This document shows, in pieces, positions 45,281 to 55,515 of a stretch of DNA of 64,000 nucleotides. The position numbers and the translations under genes were made by a program. Below the pieces are notes generated by a model, which was not told the origin of the DNA, made no database searches, and saw only the letters and a list, made by a program, of their open reading frames with translations. Origin of the DNA: Teichococcus aestuarii (GTDB lineage: Bacteria > Pseudomonadota > Alphaproteobacteria > Acetobacterales > Acetobacteraceae). Location of the stretch: positions 100,086 through 164,085 of the forward strand of contig NZ_PDOA01000010.1 of the NCBI RefSeq assembly GCF_003116135.1. The letters run 5' to 3'. Each line of letters starts with the position of its first letter. Within the stretch, counting starts at the first letter, position 1.

Positions 45281-45311
45281 TTGACCCTGTAGCGACTACA
45301 GGGTCTATATA
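45281..45311 (+). promoter_or_regulatory. MerR-type promoter and operator of the HMA/ATPase operon
   Basis: -35 TTGACC and -10 TATATA are 19 bases apart, the long spacer typical of MerR control. Within it lies a dyad with nine-base perfect arms, ACCCTGTAG and CTACAGGGT, around CGA. Confidence 0.88.
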
Positions 45312-45366
45312 AGACGTCATCAGTTCCCCGCAACCAGCGGGGACCCACCTGCGAAGGAGGCAAGCG

Positions 45367-45612
45367 ATGGCGAATGGTGACACGGCAGCAGGAACATCGG
45401 TCGACCTGCGTTACCGGGTGGAGGGCATGGATTGCTCCGGCTGCGCCCTGAAGATCGAGGGTGCGGTCGAGCAGATCGGCGGCGCCGAGGACATCCAGGT
45501 CAACTACAAGACGCAGACCCTGGAGTTCCGCCTGAATGAGGCGACCACGCCACGCTCGGCCGTCGAGGAGAAGATCCGCGGTCTGGGCTACGGTGTCGCG
45601 GCCCTGGCGTAA
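45367..45612 (+). CDS. Single HMA-domain metal chaperone
   Basis: 81 residues with YRVEGMDCSGCALKIEGAV, the CxxC metal site. It closely resembles the N-terminal HMA domain of the ATPase that follows 14 bases later (both have GGAEDI and a VNY strand), suggesting duplication. Probably a metal donor to that pump. Confidence 0.87.
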   Translation: MANGDTAAGTSVDLRYRVEGMDCSGCALKIEGAVEQIGGAEDIQVNYKTQTLEFRLNEATTPRSAVEEKIRGLGYGVAALA

Positions 45613-45626
45613 CCAACAGGAACAGG

Positions 45627-47820
<2,194 letters not shown>

Positions 47821-47828
<8 letters not shown>

Positions 47829-48339
47829 GGGCCTGCTTAGGGCGCGGCTCGCCTGGACCTGGGGCGCGGGGACGGCCGCGCTGGCCTTCGCGCTGGACCA
47901 GGCGACGAAGTGGTGGGTGCTGGCCCATCTCATGGATCCGCCCCGCGTCATCCCCGTCACCCCGTTCTTCAACCTGGTGCTGGCATGGAACCGGGGCGTC
48001 AGCTTCGGCCTGCTGTCGGCGGACCACCCCGCGACGCCCTGGCTCCTGTCCTCCCTCGCGCTCGCCGTCATCGCAGGCCTCGTCGTCTGGACGACGCGCG
48101 ACCGGCGCCCCGGGATGGCGGCTTCGATCGGGTTCATCGTCGGTGGCGCCCTGGGAAACGTCGTCGACCGGCTGCGGCACGGCGCCGTGACGGACTTCCT
48201 GGACTTCCACGTGGCTGGCTACCACTGGCCCGCCTTCAACCTCGCCGACAGCGCGATCTTCGTCGGCGTTGCGCTCCTGCTCCTCGTCAGCGGGCGGCGC
48301 GAACCGGCGGGCGCGCCGACCTCCGTGGCGCGACCCTGA
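47821..48339 (+). CDS. lspA: LspA, lipoprotein signal peptidase in a metal operon
   Basis: 172 residues with four membrane segments and the aspartyl-protease motifs GNVVDRLRHG and FNLADSAI. An LspA domain is also found in lead-resistance (pbr) operons, so this is probably an accessory copy. It is translationally coupled to the ATPase. Confidence 0.9.
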
Positions 48340-48352
48340 GGGCGGGACCGGC

Positions 48353-49090
48353 GTGAACCCGCTCCTCCAGATGTCCGGCCTCCTGACCGCTTTCCTGGCG
48401 GGGATGGTTTCCTTCCTCTCGCCCTGCGTGCTGCCGCTGGTGCCCGGCTACGTCTCTTATGTCGCCGGGCGCTCGGTCGCCGCCGAGCGCACCGCGCCGG
48501 ATCGCCTCGCCACGGTCGGCCTCGGCCTCTGCTTCGTCCTGGGCTTCGCGACCGTCTTCGTGGCGATGGGCGCGGGCGCCTCGGCGCTGAGCCAAGCCCT
48601 GCTGCGCTACCGCTACGAGGCTGGGATCGTGGGCGGGGTGGTCGTTATCCTGTTCGGCCTGATGACTGCGGGTGTTCTGCGATTGATGCCGTTACAACGC
48701 GACCTCCGCTTCATGCCGACTCTCAGCGGCGGCACGCCGCTCTCCGCCTACGTGCTCGGGCTGGCCTTTGCCTTCGGCTGGACGCCCTGCATCGGTCCGG
48801 TGCTGGGCGCCATCCTGGCGCTGACCGCCACCAGCGAAATCAGCCACCTCGGCATCATGCTCCTGGCCGCCTATGCGGCCGGGCTGGGCGTGCCCTTCCT
48901 GCTGGTGGCCGCCTTCGCCGACGCCTTTCTACGCGGCCCGTTCCGCAGCCTGCGACGCGTCGGGCGCGTTCTTCAGATCGTGGCGGGTGGCATCATGGTG
49001 GCGATGGGGGTGGCAATGATTACCGGCCACCTGACTGACTTCGCCATCCTGATGCTCCAACTCTTCCCCTGGCTCGGGAGCATCGGATGA
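48353..49090 (+). CDS. ccdA: CcdA-like thiol-disulfide membrane transporter
   Basis: 245 residues from GTG 48353, 13 bases after lspA. Six membrane helices; the redox Cys are in SFLSPCVLPLVPGY and FGWTPCIGPVLG. It moves reducing power across the inner membrane for periplasmic thiols. The stop TGA lies inside a 24-bp repeat that also spans the start of the CDF gene, so it once overlapped that gene. Confidence 0.88.
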   Translation: MNPLLQMSGLLTAFLAGMVSFLSPCVLPLVPGYVSYVAGRSVAAERTAPDRLATVGLGLCFVLGFATVFVAMGAGASALSQALLRYRYEAGIVGGVVVILFGLMTAGVLRLMPLQRDLRFMPTLSGGTPLSAYVLGLAFAFGWTPCIGPVLGAILALTATSEISHLGIMLLAAYAAGLGVPFLLVAAFADAFLRGPFRSLRRVGRVLQIVAGGIMVAMGVAMITGHLTDFAILMLQLFPWLGSIG

Positions 49091-49093
49091 GCG
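49070..49093. repeat. 24-bp direct repeat, left copy
   Basis: Contains GGCTCGGGAGCATCGGATGA and a few flanking bases. The identical sequence is at 50400-50423, bracketing a 1.33-kb segment. Confidence 0.9.
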
Positions 49094-49284
49094 GCGCCGC
49101 GGATTCTAAGAAGCGCGCCTAATACGCCGTCAGCCACACCGCGAAGCATGCAACTCCGCCCGGCTGGGTTTAGCGCTCCTCGGCCCTCGCCGGGTGCGCC
49201 CTTGCCGAAAGACATCGTGCTCGGTGTCCCAAGGTGGCCACCATCGCGGCTTCCGCGACACCGCGCAAAAACAGGGAGAACAGA

Positions 49285-50184
49285 ATGCCGTCTCAGCCGA
49301 TCGTACGGGGCTTTTACGATGATCAGACCGGAAGCGTCTCCTACGTCGTGGCGGATCCGCAAACAAAGAAATGCGCGGTTATCGATCCCTTGTTAAGCTT
49401 CGACCGCAATTCATGCAGCCTTGCGACCCAGCCAGCCGACGAGATTGCCACCCATATCCGGGAGCGCGGACTGATCCCGGAATGGGTGCTCGACACCCAC
49501 CCGCATGCTGACCACCTTTCTGCCGTCGCCTACCTGGGCGAGCGCCTTGGCGTGCCAACAGGCATTGGCGAACAGACCCTCGCAGTTCAGGCGATCTGGT
49601 CGGACATCTATAACATCCCCGATCTCGAGGTCGGTGGCCGCGACTATTGGGACCACATGTTTGCAGATGGTCACTGCTTCAATCTTGGCGCCTCGGAAGT
49701 GAGGGTGATTTTTTCCCCAGGCCACACCGCGGCCTCGGTCACCTACGTCGTTGGCGACGCCGCGTTCGTGCATGACACCCTCTTCATGCCGGATGCGGGC
49801 ACGGCACGAGCCGACTTCCCTGGTGGTAACGCGCGGGCCTTGTACCGCAGCATCCAGAGCATCCTCGCGTTGCCACCGACGACACGCCTCTTCACCGGCC
49901 ACGATTACCGTCCGGGCGGGCGCGAACCGCGTTGGGAGTCCACCGTAGCGGAGCAGCGGGCAACCAACATTCACCTACGGGACAGCGGCGGAGAGGACGG
50001 GTTCGTTCGGCTGCGGGAGGAACGTGATCGAACGCTTCCTCTGCCAGCGATGATGCTCTTTGCATTGCAAGTGAACCTCCGCGGCGGACGTCTGCCGAAG
50101 CCGGAAGCGAATGGCACCTCATACCTGAAGCTGCCGATTGACCGCTTTCGAACGAGCGCTGCCAGGGCGATGGACGCAGAATGA
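49285..50184 (+). CDS. ETHE1/Blh-like metallo-beta-lactamase-fold persulfide dioxygenase
   Basis: 299 residues from ATG 49285 with GGGAG upstream. Metal-site motifs are THPHADHL, SPGHTAAS and LFMPDAG. Family members oxidise glutathione persulfide to sulfite using iron, a sulfide-detoxification step. The segment looks less GC-rich than the flanking metal genes and lies inside a block bounded by 24-bp direct repeats, so it is a likely late insertion. Confidence 0.85.
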   Translation: MPSQPIVRGFYDDQTGSVSYVVADPQTKKCAVIDPLLSFDRNSCSLATQPADEIATHIRERGLIPEWVLDTHPHADHLSAVAYLGERLGVPTGIGEQTLAVQAIWSDIYNIPDLEVGGRDYWDHMFADGHCFNLGASEVRVIFSPGHTAASVTYVVGDAAFVHDTLFMPDAGTARADFPGGNARALYRSIQSILALPPTTRLFTGHDYRPGGREPRWESTVAEQRATNIHLRDSGGEDGFVRLREERDRTLPLPAMMLFALQVNLRGGRLPKPEANGTSYLKLPIDRFRTSAARAMDAE

Positions 50185-50399
50185 TCGGCCGGTTTTGGAC
50201 GGCCTCTCCGAAGCGGCCAGCGATCCCAGCATTGAGCTCACGGTCATCTTGGGCCGTGCATCTGGGTGGCGGTGCTGAGGTCTTTCCAATGTACGAAAGG
50301 CGCCCGTCACCTCGTAGCACGCGACATCTTGATGGCCATGGGCGCCGCGCCGGTCCGCTATTTCAGATCCGGCACCCCCTGAACGTATCGGTACGGTCT

Positions 50400-50423
50400 T
50401 GGCTCGGGAGCATCGGATGAGCG
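50400..50423. repeat. 24-bp direct repeat, right copy
   Basis: Same sequence as 49070-49093. Here it covers the region before and including the ATG of the CDF gene. Confidence 0.9.
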
Positions 50424-51055
50424 ACGACGACGACCTGCCCAAGGACCTCGCCCACATCACGCCCGCCTACCGCCGGGCGCTCTGGATCGTGGTCGGCCTC
50501 AATGTCGGTTATGGCCTGGTGGAGATGGTCGGCGGCTTCATCTCCGGCAGCCAGGCGCTCAAGGCGGACGCCCTCGACTTCCTCGGCGATGGCCTAATCA
50601 GCTTCCTTGGCCTGCTGGCGATCGGCTGGAGCCTCGCCTGGCGTGCCCGCTCCGCCCTCATTCAGGGCCTGTTTCTTGCCGTGCTTGGCGTGGGCGTGCT
50701 CGCCACCACCGGCTATCGGGTGCTGGTGCTGAACCAGCCCGAGGCCGAGCTCATGGGCCTCTTCGGCGCCGTCGCGCTGGTGGTGAACGTGGCCTCCGCA
50801 GCGGTCCTCATGCCGCACCGCGAGGGCGACGCCAACGTCCGGGCCGTCTGGCTGTTCAGTCGCAACGATGCCATCGGCAACCTGGCCGTGGTGGTCGCGG
50901 CGGGCCTGGTCTGGTGGACCGAAACTGCGTGGCCAGACCTCGCCGTGGCGTTCGTCATCGCCGGGCTGTTCCTGCAATCCGCCTGGGCAATCATCCGTGA
51001 TGCTCGTAGCGACCTTGATAAGGCAGGCCAGGGAGAACAGCAGTCCGACCGATAG
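50417..51055 (+). CDS. Short cation-diffusion-facilitator (CDF) transporter
   Basis: 212 residues with about six membrane helices. Metal-site stretches are KADALDFLGDGL and SRNDAIGNLAVV. It lacks the usual cytoplasmic C-terminal domain (full CDF proteins are about 300 residues). It was probably once coupled to ccdA, and now lies behind the inserted block. Likely Zn/Cd efflux. Confidence 0.85.
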   Translation: MSDDDDLPKDLAHITPAYRRALWIVVGLNVGYGLVEMVGGFISGSQALKADALDFLGDGLISFLGLLAIGWSLAWRARSALIQGLFLAVLGVGVLATTGYRVLVLNQPEAELMGLFGAVALVVNVASAAVLMPHREGDANVRAVWLFSRNDAIGNLAVVVAAGLVWWTETAWPDLAVAFVIAGLFLQSAWAIIRDARSDLDKAGQGEQQSDR

Positions 51056-51362
51056 CCGCCATCAACTTATCAGCTTGCCTGCTTGGTGGTGCATGCAACA
51101 GGCATGATGATAACGGCGCTGCCCATCGTTGCTGCCCTTGGCAGGAGCAGCAGGTGGGCAGGCGCCACAGCGAGGGCGCGGCTTCCTGGGGTATGGCACG
51201 GCGGCTTGCGCCGGGGCCCGGCCAGCCGGTGCACCTTCCTGGAAGACCTTTCCGTTCCGGTCCTTGCAAAGCGGGCTGCCTGCTGCGGCTGGCGAGCCTA
51301 ACCACGTCACCACACCCGCGGCGTGACATCGGTTGCCCGCTCACCACGGAGGAGCCGACAAC
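51056..51362. other. Gap without recognisable gene
   Basis: 307 bases between the CDF gene and the ACR3-like transporter. A reverse frame with a CGAC motif was looked at and not believed. No clear operator found. Confidence 0.5.
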
Positions 51363-52340
51363 TTGGCCATCACCCGCACCGGCCTGGAAGAGAACCAAGT
51401 CGCCATCTACTTCGCCGCCGTCGTGGCGGGCGCGATCGCGGCCGTCGCCGCGCCCGGCGCGGCGTGGGGGGCGGTCATCAACCCCGCCCTCGCGGCCCTG
51501 CTGTACGTGACCTTCCTCCAGGTGCCGCTGGCGGACCTGCGAAGGAGCCTGGCCAACGGGCGCTTCCTGCTGACGCTGCTGGCGGTGAACTTCGTTGCCG
51601 CGCCCCTGGTGGCGTTCGCCCTGGCTTCCATGCTGCCCGGCGAGCAATGGGTGCTGCGCCTGGGTGTCCTGATGGTGCTGCTGGCGCCCTGCATCGACTA
51701 CGTGGTCGTGTTCACCCACCTCGGCCGCGGGGACGCCCGCCTCATCCTGGCGGCGACGCCGGTGCTGCTGGTGGCGCAGATGCTGCTGCTCCCCGTCTAC
51801 CTCGGCCTGTTCATCGGCGAGCGGGCCATGGCGATGATGCAGCCCGGTCCCTTCATCGAAGCCTTCGTCTGGCTGATCGCCGTGCCCCTGGCTCTCGCCG
51901 CGGCCACTCAGGCGTGGGCGGCGCGCTTCGGCGCCGGGAAGGCGGTCGCGGACGCCATGGGATGGCTGCCCGTTCCCCTGATGGCCGTGGTGCTGTTGGT
52001 GGTCATCGCGGCCGTTGCCCCGAACGTGGCGGCCCAGGCAGGCTCCGTCGCCATGCTGGTGCCGGTCTACGTCGCTTTCGCCGCGCTGATGCCGGTCGTA
52101 GGTAGCGTCATCTCCAGGTATGCGGGCCTGGAGGCGGGCGCGGCGAGGGCGGTCACCTTCAGCGGCGGCACCCGGAACTCCCTGGTCGTCCTGCCGCTGG
52201 CCTTCGCTATCCCGGAAGCCGGTGCGCTGCTGCCTGCCGCGGTGGTGACGCAGACGCTCGTCGAACTCGTCGCCATGCTGGTCTACATCCGCTGGGTGCC
52301 GAGGCTGGTGCCCGCCAACCCCGGCCTTGCTGCGGAGTGA
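51363..52340 (+). CDS. ACR3/bile-acid-symporter-family transporter, probable arsenite efflux
   Basis: 325 residues. TTG 51363 has GGAGGAG eight bases upstream, which decides the start. About ten membrane helices; LMVLLAPCIDYVVVFTH holds the conserved Cys region of the ACR3 branch, and TFSGGTRNSLVVLPLA is the second family motif. ACR3 proteins expel arsenite. It stands alone, with no arsR alongside, so its regulation is unknown. Confidence 0.8.
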   Translation: MAITRTGLEENQVAIYFAAVVAGAIAAVAAPGAAWGAVINPALAALLYVTFLQVPLADLRRSLANGRFLLTLLAVNFVAAPLVAFALASMLPGEQWVLRLGVLMVLLAPCIDYVVVFTHLGRGDARLILAATPVLLVAQMLLLPVYLGLFIGERAMAMMQPGPFIEAFVWLIAVPLALAAATQAWAARFGAGKAVADAMGWLPVPLMAVVLLVVIAAVAPNVAAQAGSVAMLVPVYVAFAALMPVVGSVISRYAGLEAGAARAVTFSGGTRNSLVVLPLAFAIPEAGALLPAAVVTQTLVELVAMLVYIRWVPRLVPANPGLAAE

Positions 52341-52377
52341 CGGTCATCCCGCCGTTGCCGACCACGCGGGGAAAGGG

Positions 52378-52611
52378 TCAGCCAGCCGCTGGCGGCGGAT
52401 CTTCCGCGTGGCAACAACCCTTCCCGTCCACCTGGACAGGCGGGCACGGCACCGTGCCGTAGGAGCAGAACACACAGCAGTCGCCCTGCTTGGGCCGGAG
52501 CAGCGTTCCGCAGCCGGTGCAGTCATAGAAGTACTGGCAGGCATCGGTCGGCATTGTCTCGGTTCTCGCCGTGCCGCAGTGCGGGCAGGTGATTGTCGAC
52601 TCCAGGATCAT
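52378..52611 (-). CDS. GDCCVxC-domain small metal-binding protein
   Basis: 77 residues: zinc-ribbon-like CPHCGT and DCTGCGT pairs, then KQGDCCVFCSYGTVPCPP, the signature of the GDCCVxC family. Some relatives have selenocysteine here; this one has Cys only. It follows the merT-like gene by seven bases, so both are likely in one mercury-responsive unit. Confidence 0.85.
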   Translation of the reverse strand: MILESTITCPHCGTARTETMPTDACQYFYDCTGCGTLLRPKQGDCCVFCSYGTVPCPPVQVDGKGCCHAEDPPPAAG

Positions 52612-52618
52612 CGGGTCC

Positions 52619-52999
52619 TCACACGTACGCATAACCGAGCACCAACAGGATGATCCCGACCGCCAAACCTGCCGGAACGACAAGCCGGAGGGCTGGGTTG
52701 GGGGAGCAGGCGGAGCCCGGCTCGCAGGCAACCGCTGCCCGCTGGCGCCAGAGCAGGACCGCTCCGCCAGCCAGGCACGCGGCTGCGGCGGCGAGCAGGA
52801 TCGTGCGGTACGGCCCCAGAAGGACCGCCAGCCCGAAGAGCCAAGCGCTTCCCAGCCCGAGGGAGCCAAGAAGCATCGGCAGCGCACAGCAGGAGGCCGC
52901 ACCGAAGGCTGCGGCGATGCCCGTCGTCGTCAGCACCATCGCACCGGCTTCCTGGACCGCCCCATGTGCCGGGGTAGCATTCACTTGGGTGTCGGACAC
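52619..52999 (-). CDS. merT: MerT-like mercuric ion transporter
   Basis: 126 residues with three membrane helices. The first has the vicinal pair ASCCALPMLLGSLG that accepts Hg(II); a second Cys pair (VACEPGSAC) lies in the loop. It brings Hg(II) into the cell, usually to MerA, but no merA or merP is nearby. It is divergent from merR behind a MerR-type promoter. Confidence 0.87.
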   Translation of the reverse strand: MSDTQVNATPAHGAVQEAGAMVLTTTGIAAAFGAASCCALPMLLGSLGLGSAWLFGLAVLLGPYRTILLAAAAACLAGGAVLLWRQRAAVACEPGSACSPNPALRLVVPAGLAVGIILLVLGYAYV

Positions 53000-53029
53000 G
53001 GTCGGCCTCCTTGTCTCAGCTATGCAGCC

Positions 53030-53060
53030 TACCTACCGTCTGTAGCGACTACAGACTCAA
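53030..53060 (-). promoter_or_regulatory. MerR-type promoter for merT
   Basis: On the reverse strand, -35 TTGAGT and -10 TAGGTA are 19 bases apart. The operator, with eight-base arms GTCTGTAG and CTACAGAC around a three-base centre (53038-53056), lies between them. Confidence 0.85.
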
Positions 53061-53084
53061 GTCCTTTCTGAGGAGGCGCATGGG

Positions 53085-53489
53085 ATGGGGCAGAGCGGCG
53101 TTGCCATCGGTGAACTCTCGCGGCGGACGGGCTGCAACATCGAGACGATCCGCTATTACGAGCGGATTGGCTTGCTTCCAATACCGGCCCGCCGGGGGCG
53201 CTACCGCCTCTTCGGTGAGGAGGACATCAGGCGGCTGAGGTTCGTGCGGCGCGCGCGGGAGCTTGGCTTCACCCTGAACGAGGTGGGCGCGCTCCTCGAA
53301 CTTGGTGCAGGCGCCTGCACCGAGGTCCATGGCATCGCCGCAGCACACCTCGCGGATGTCCGCTCCCGAATTGCCGACCTCCAGGCGATGGAGCGTGTAC
53401 TGGATGGTGCCGTGCAGCAATGTCAATCCGGGGAGCAGGCCACATGCCCACTGATTGAGACCTTGTCGGGAACAGCGGCCACTACCTAG
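53085..53489 (+). CDS. merR: MerR-type mercury-responsive regulator
   Basis: 134 residues: IGELSRRTGCNIETIRYYERIGLLP helix-turn-helix; Cys in GACTEV and QQCQSGEQATCPLIE match the three Hg ligands of MerR. It is divergent from the merT-like gene. Confidence 0.88.
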   Translation: MGQSGVAIGELSRRTGCNIETIRYYERIGLLPIPARRGRYRLFGEEDIRRLRFVRRARELGFTLNEVGALLELGAGACTEVHGIAAAHLADVRSRIADLQAMERVLDGAVQQCQSGEQATCPLIETLSGTAATT

Positions 53490-53682
53490 GCGCAGCGCAA
53501 GGAGGGCCATGGGCTAGCAGTCGATTGCTGTGAGTGGTCGTGGCGGCCATTGCGTCGGGCATAGCGGCCAAATCGGCAGCGTCGCCAAGCTGATCTGCAT
53601 TTGCTGATGCGGAGGCTGGTTCCCACCATGCCGAGTACCGCCTTCGCCAGTTTGCTGGCGAAGGATGTCAGGGGGAAGGCCC

Positions 53683-54255
53683 TTACTCCACCTCGGGTGC
53701 CGTCTCGTCACCGTCCCCCAAAGCCAACTGCATCAGCACAGTATCCAGCCATCGCCCGTGCTTGCGGCCAACCGAGCGCAAGGTGCCGATCGGCTGAAAT
53801 CCGAACGCCTTGTGCAGGCGGATGGACGCCTCGTTCGCGCTGTCGCCGATGACGGCCACCATCTGCCGGTAGCCGAGTGCGGCGCACTCCTGGATGAGGG
53901 CCTCGAGCAGGCGGCGGCCGATGCCGCGCCCTCGGGCCTCCTCGCTGATGTAGACCGAGTTCTCGAGTGTATTCCGGTAGGCAGGCCTGGGCCGATAAGC
54001 GCCCGCGTAGGCGTAGCCGAGCACGCGACAATCGGTGTCCTCGGCCACCAGGTAGGGCAGCCCGCGTTCGGTGATGGCGATGCGTCGCTGCCGCATATCT
54101 TCGGCCGTCGGTGCCTCTGTCTCGAAGGTGGCGGTGCCATGGAGCACGTGGTGCCGATAGATGGTGGCAACAGCGTCCATGTCGGCCTCTCTGGCAGGCC
54201 GGATGGTCACCTCGGCGGGCTGATTGGTGAGGGCGGTTGTGATCAGTTCAGGCAC
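53683..54255 (-). CDS. GNAT N-acetyltransferase, phosphinothricin/ArsN1-like
   Basis: 190 residues. VTIRPAREADMDAVATIY and the acetyl-CoA loop EEARGRGIGRRLLEALI define the phosphinothricin-type GNAT fold; GFQPIGTLRSVGRKHGRWLDTVLMQ is the usual C-terminus. Relatives acetylate phosphinothricin, methionine sulfoximine or arsinothricin (ArsN1). The arsenic-rich surroundings make ArsN1 possible, but sequence alone cannot choose. Confidence 0.85.
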   Translation of the reverse strand: MPELITTALTNQPAEVTIRPAREADMDAVATIYRHHVLHGTATFETEAPTAEDMRQRRIAITERGLPYLVAEDTDCRVLGYAYAGAYRPRPAYRNTLENSVYISEEARGRGIGRRLLEALIQECAALGYRQMVAVIGDSANEASIRLHKAFGFQPIGTLRSVGRKHGRWLDTVLMQLALGDGDETAPEVE

Positions 54256-54288
54256 GGGAACCTCGTTTTCTTGGATGGAGGATGACTG

Positions 54289-55515
54289 TCAGGAACGCCG
54301 GAGCGCATTGGGCACGAGTGCCAGCACCATCAGGATGTTCAGCATCGCTGCCCCGCACAGGATAGCCAGCGTCGCCTGCGTGCCGAAGCTGTCCAGCAGC
54401 CAGGCGCCGAGAAAGGGCGAGGCTGCCTGCGCGATGAGGGTCGGCATGGCGATGCGGCCCATCAGCACGGCGTAGCCCTCCTTGCCGAACAGGGCCAAGG
54501 GCACCGTGTCGCGGGCGATGGAGCGGATGCCGCTGCCCATGCCGTACATGACGATGCCCACCGCCATGACACCCGGGGCGCCCACCAGCATGCCCAGGCC
54601 GACCGCCACCAGCACCGCGGACGCGACCAGGCTCCAGATGGGATGCGCCTTCTTGCCGAACAGCATCTCCAGCACGCGGGCGCCGACCTGCGCCGGGCCG
54701 ATCAGCGTGCCCAAGGCGACGGCCGCCGCCAGCGCCAGCCCTTGCGACTGCAGCAGTGTCAGCAGGTGGACGGAGATGACGGTCATGATGACCGCCGCCA
54801 GGGTGAACCCCGCTGCCAGCACGACGAAGGCGTAGCGCTGGCCCGCCTGCACATGGCCTGGCGCCACGGCAGCCTTGGCGGCCGTGGGTGCCGCAGCGGG
54901 CTTGGCCAACTCGCGCGGCACGCCGAACAGGTAGAGCGGCAGCACCACGGCGAGGTGGATGGCGGCGTAGGTCAGGCAGGCGCCGCGCCAGCCCAGGTGG
55001 TCAACCAGGAAGGCACTGAGCGGCCAGCAGACCGTGCTGGCGAAGCCGCCGAACAGGGTGACGTGGGTGATGGCCGAGCGCGCCTGCTCGCCACAGAGAC
55101 GCCCCAGCGTCGAGAATGCCGGGTCGTAGAGCCCGGCCCCCATGGCCAGCCCGAGCACCACCCAGGCGACTACGAACACCGGCAGGCTCGGCGCCAGCCC
55201 GAGCAGCAGCAGGCCCGCGGAGAGCAGGACGGCGCTGGCGGCGAGCACGGGGCGGCCGCCGTGCCGGTGAATCAGGTGGCCGATGCGCGGCGAAGCCAAG
55301 CCGGACACCAGCATGCCAATAGACAGGGCGCCCATGATCCAGGTGAGCGGCCAGCCGGTGTCCGCGGCAATCGGTCCGGCCAGGACGGCTAGCAGGTAGT
55401 AGGAGGAACCCCAGGCAAGGATTTGGCCGACGCCGATGGCCGAGACGACCGTCAGCCGGTTGCGGCCTGCTGCCGCACCGGCAAGGGCGCTTCCCGGTGT
55501 CGTGGCCTGGCTCAT
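54289..55515 (-). CDS. MFS transporter of a PadR/flavoprotein operon
   Basis: 408 residues with 12 membrane helices. ATG 55515 overlaps the stop of the flavoprotein gene (ATGA), so they are translated together. The sequence (SAIGVGQILAWGSSYYLLAVL, SGIRSIARDTVPLALF) is typical of MFS exporters found in arsenic clusters. The substrate is not known; an oxidised or organic arsenical is plausible. Confidence 0.85.
   Translation of the reverse strand: MSQATTPGSALAGAAAGRNRLTVVSAIGVGQILAWGSSYYLLAVLAGPIAADTGWPLTWIMGALSIGMLVSGLASPRIGHLIHRHGGRPVLAASAVLLSAGLLLLGLAPSLPVFVVAWVVLGLAMGAGLYDPAFSTLGRLCGEQARSAITHVTLFGGFASTVCWPLSAFLVDHLGWRGACLTYAAIHLAVVLPLYLFGVPRELAKPAAAPTAAKAAVAPGHVQAGQRYAFVVLAAGFTLAAVIMTVISVHLLTLLQSQGLALAAAVALGTLIGPAQVGARVLEMLFGKKAHPIWSLVASAVLVAVGLGMLVGAPGVMAVGIVMYGMGSGIRSIARDTVPLALFGKEGYAVLMGRIAMPTLIAQAASPFLGAWLLDSFGTQATLAILCGAAMLNILMVLALVPNALRRS

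Noticed and set aside
51062..51313. Reverse frame with CGAC and CC motifs (thioredoxin-like?)
   Set aside because: No thioredoxin fold signature, no ribosome site and proline-rich noise composition.
52378..52611. Selenocysteine in the GDCCVxC protein
   Set aside because: The key positions are ordinary Cys codons; no in-frame TGA is present.
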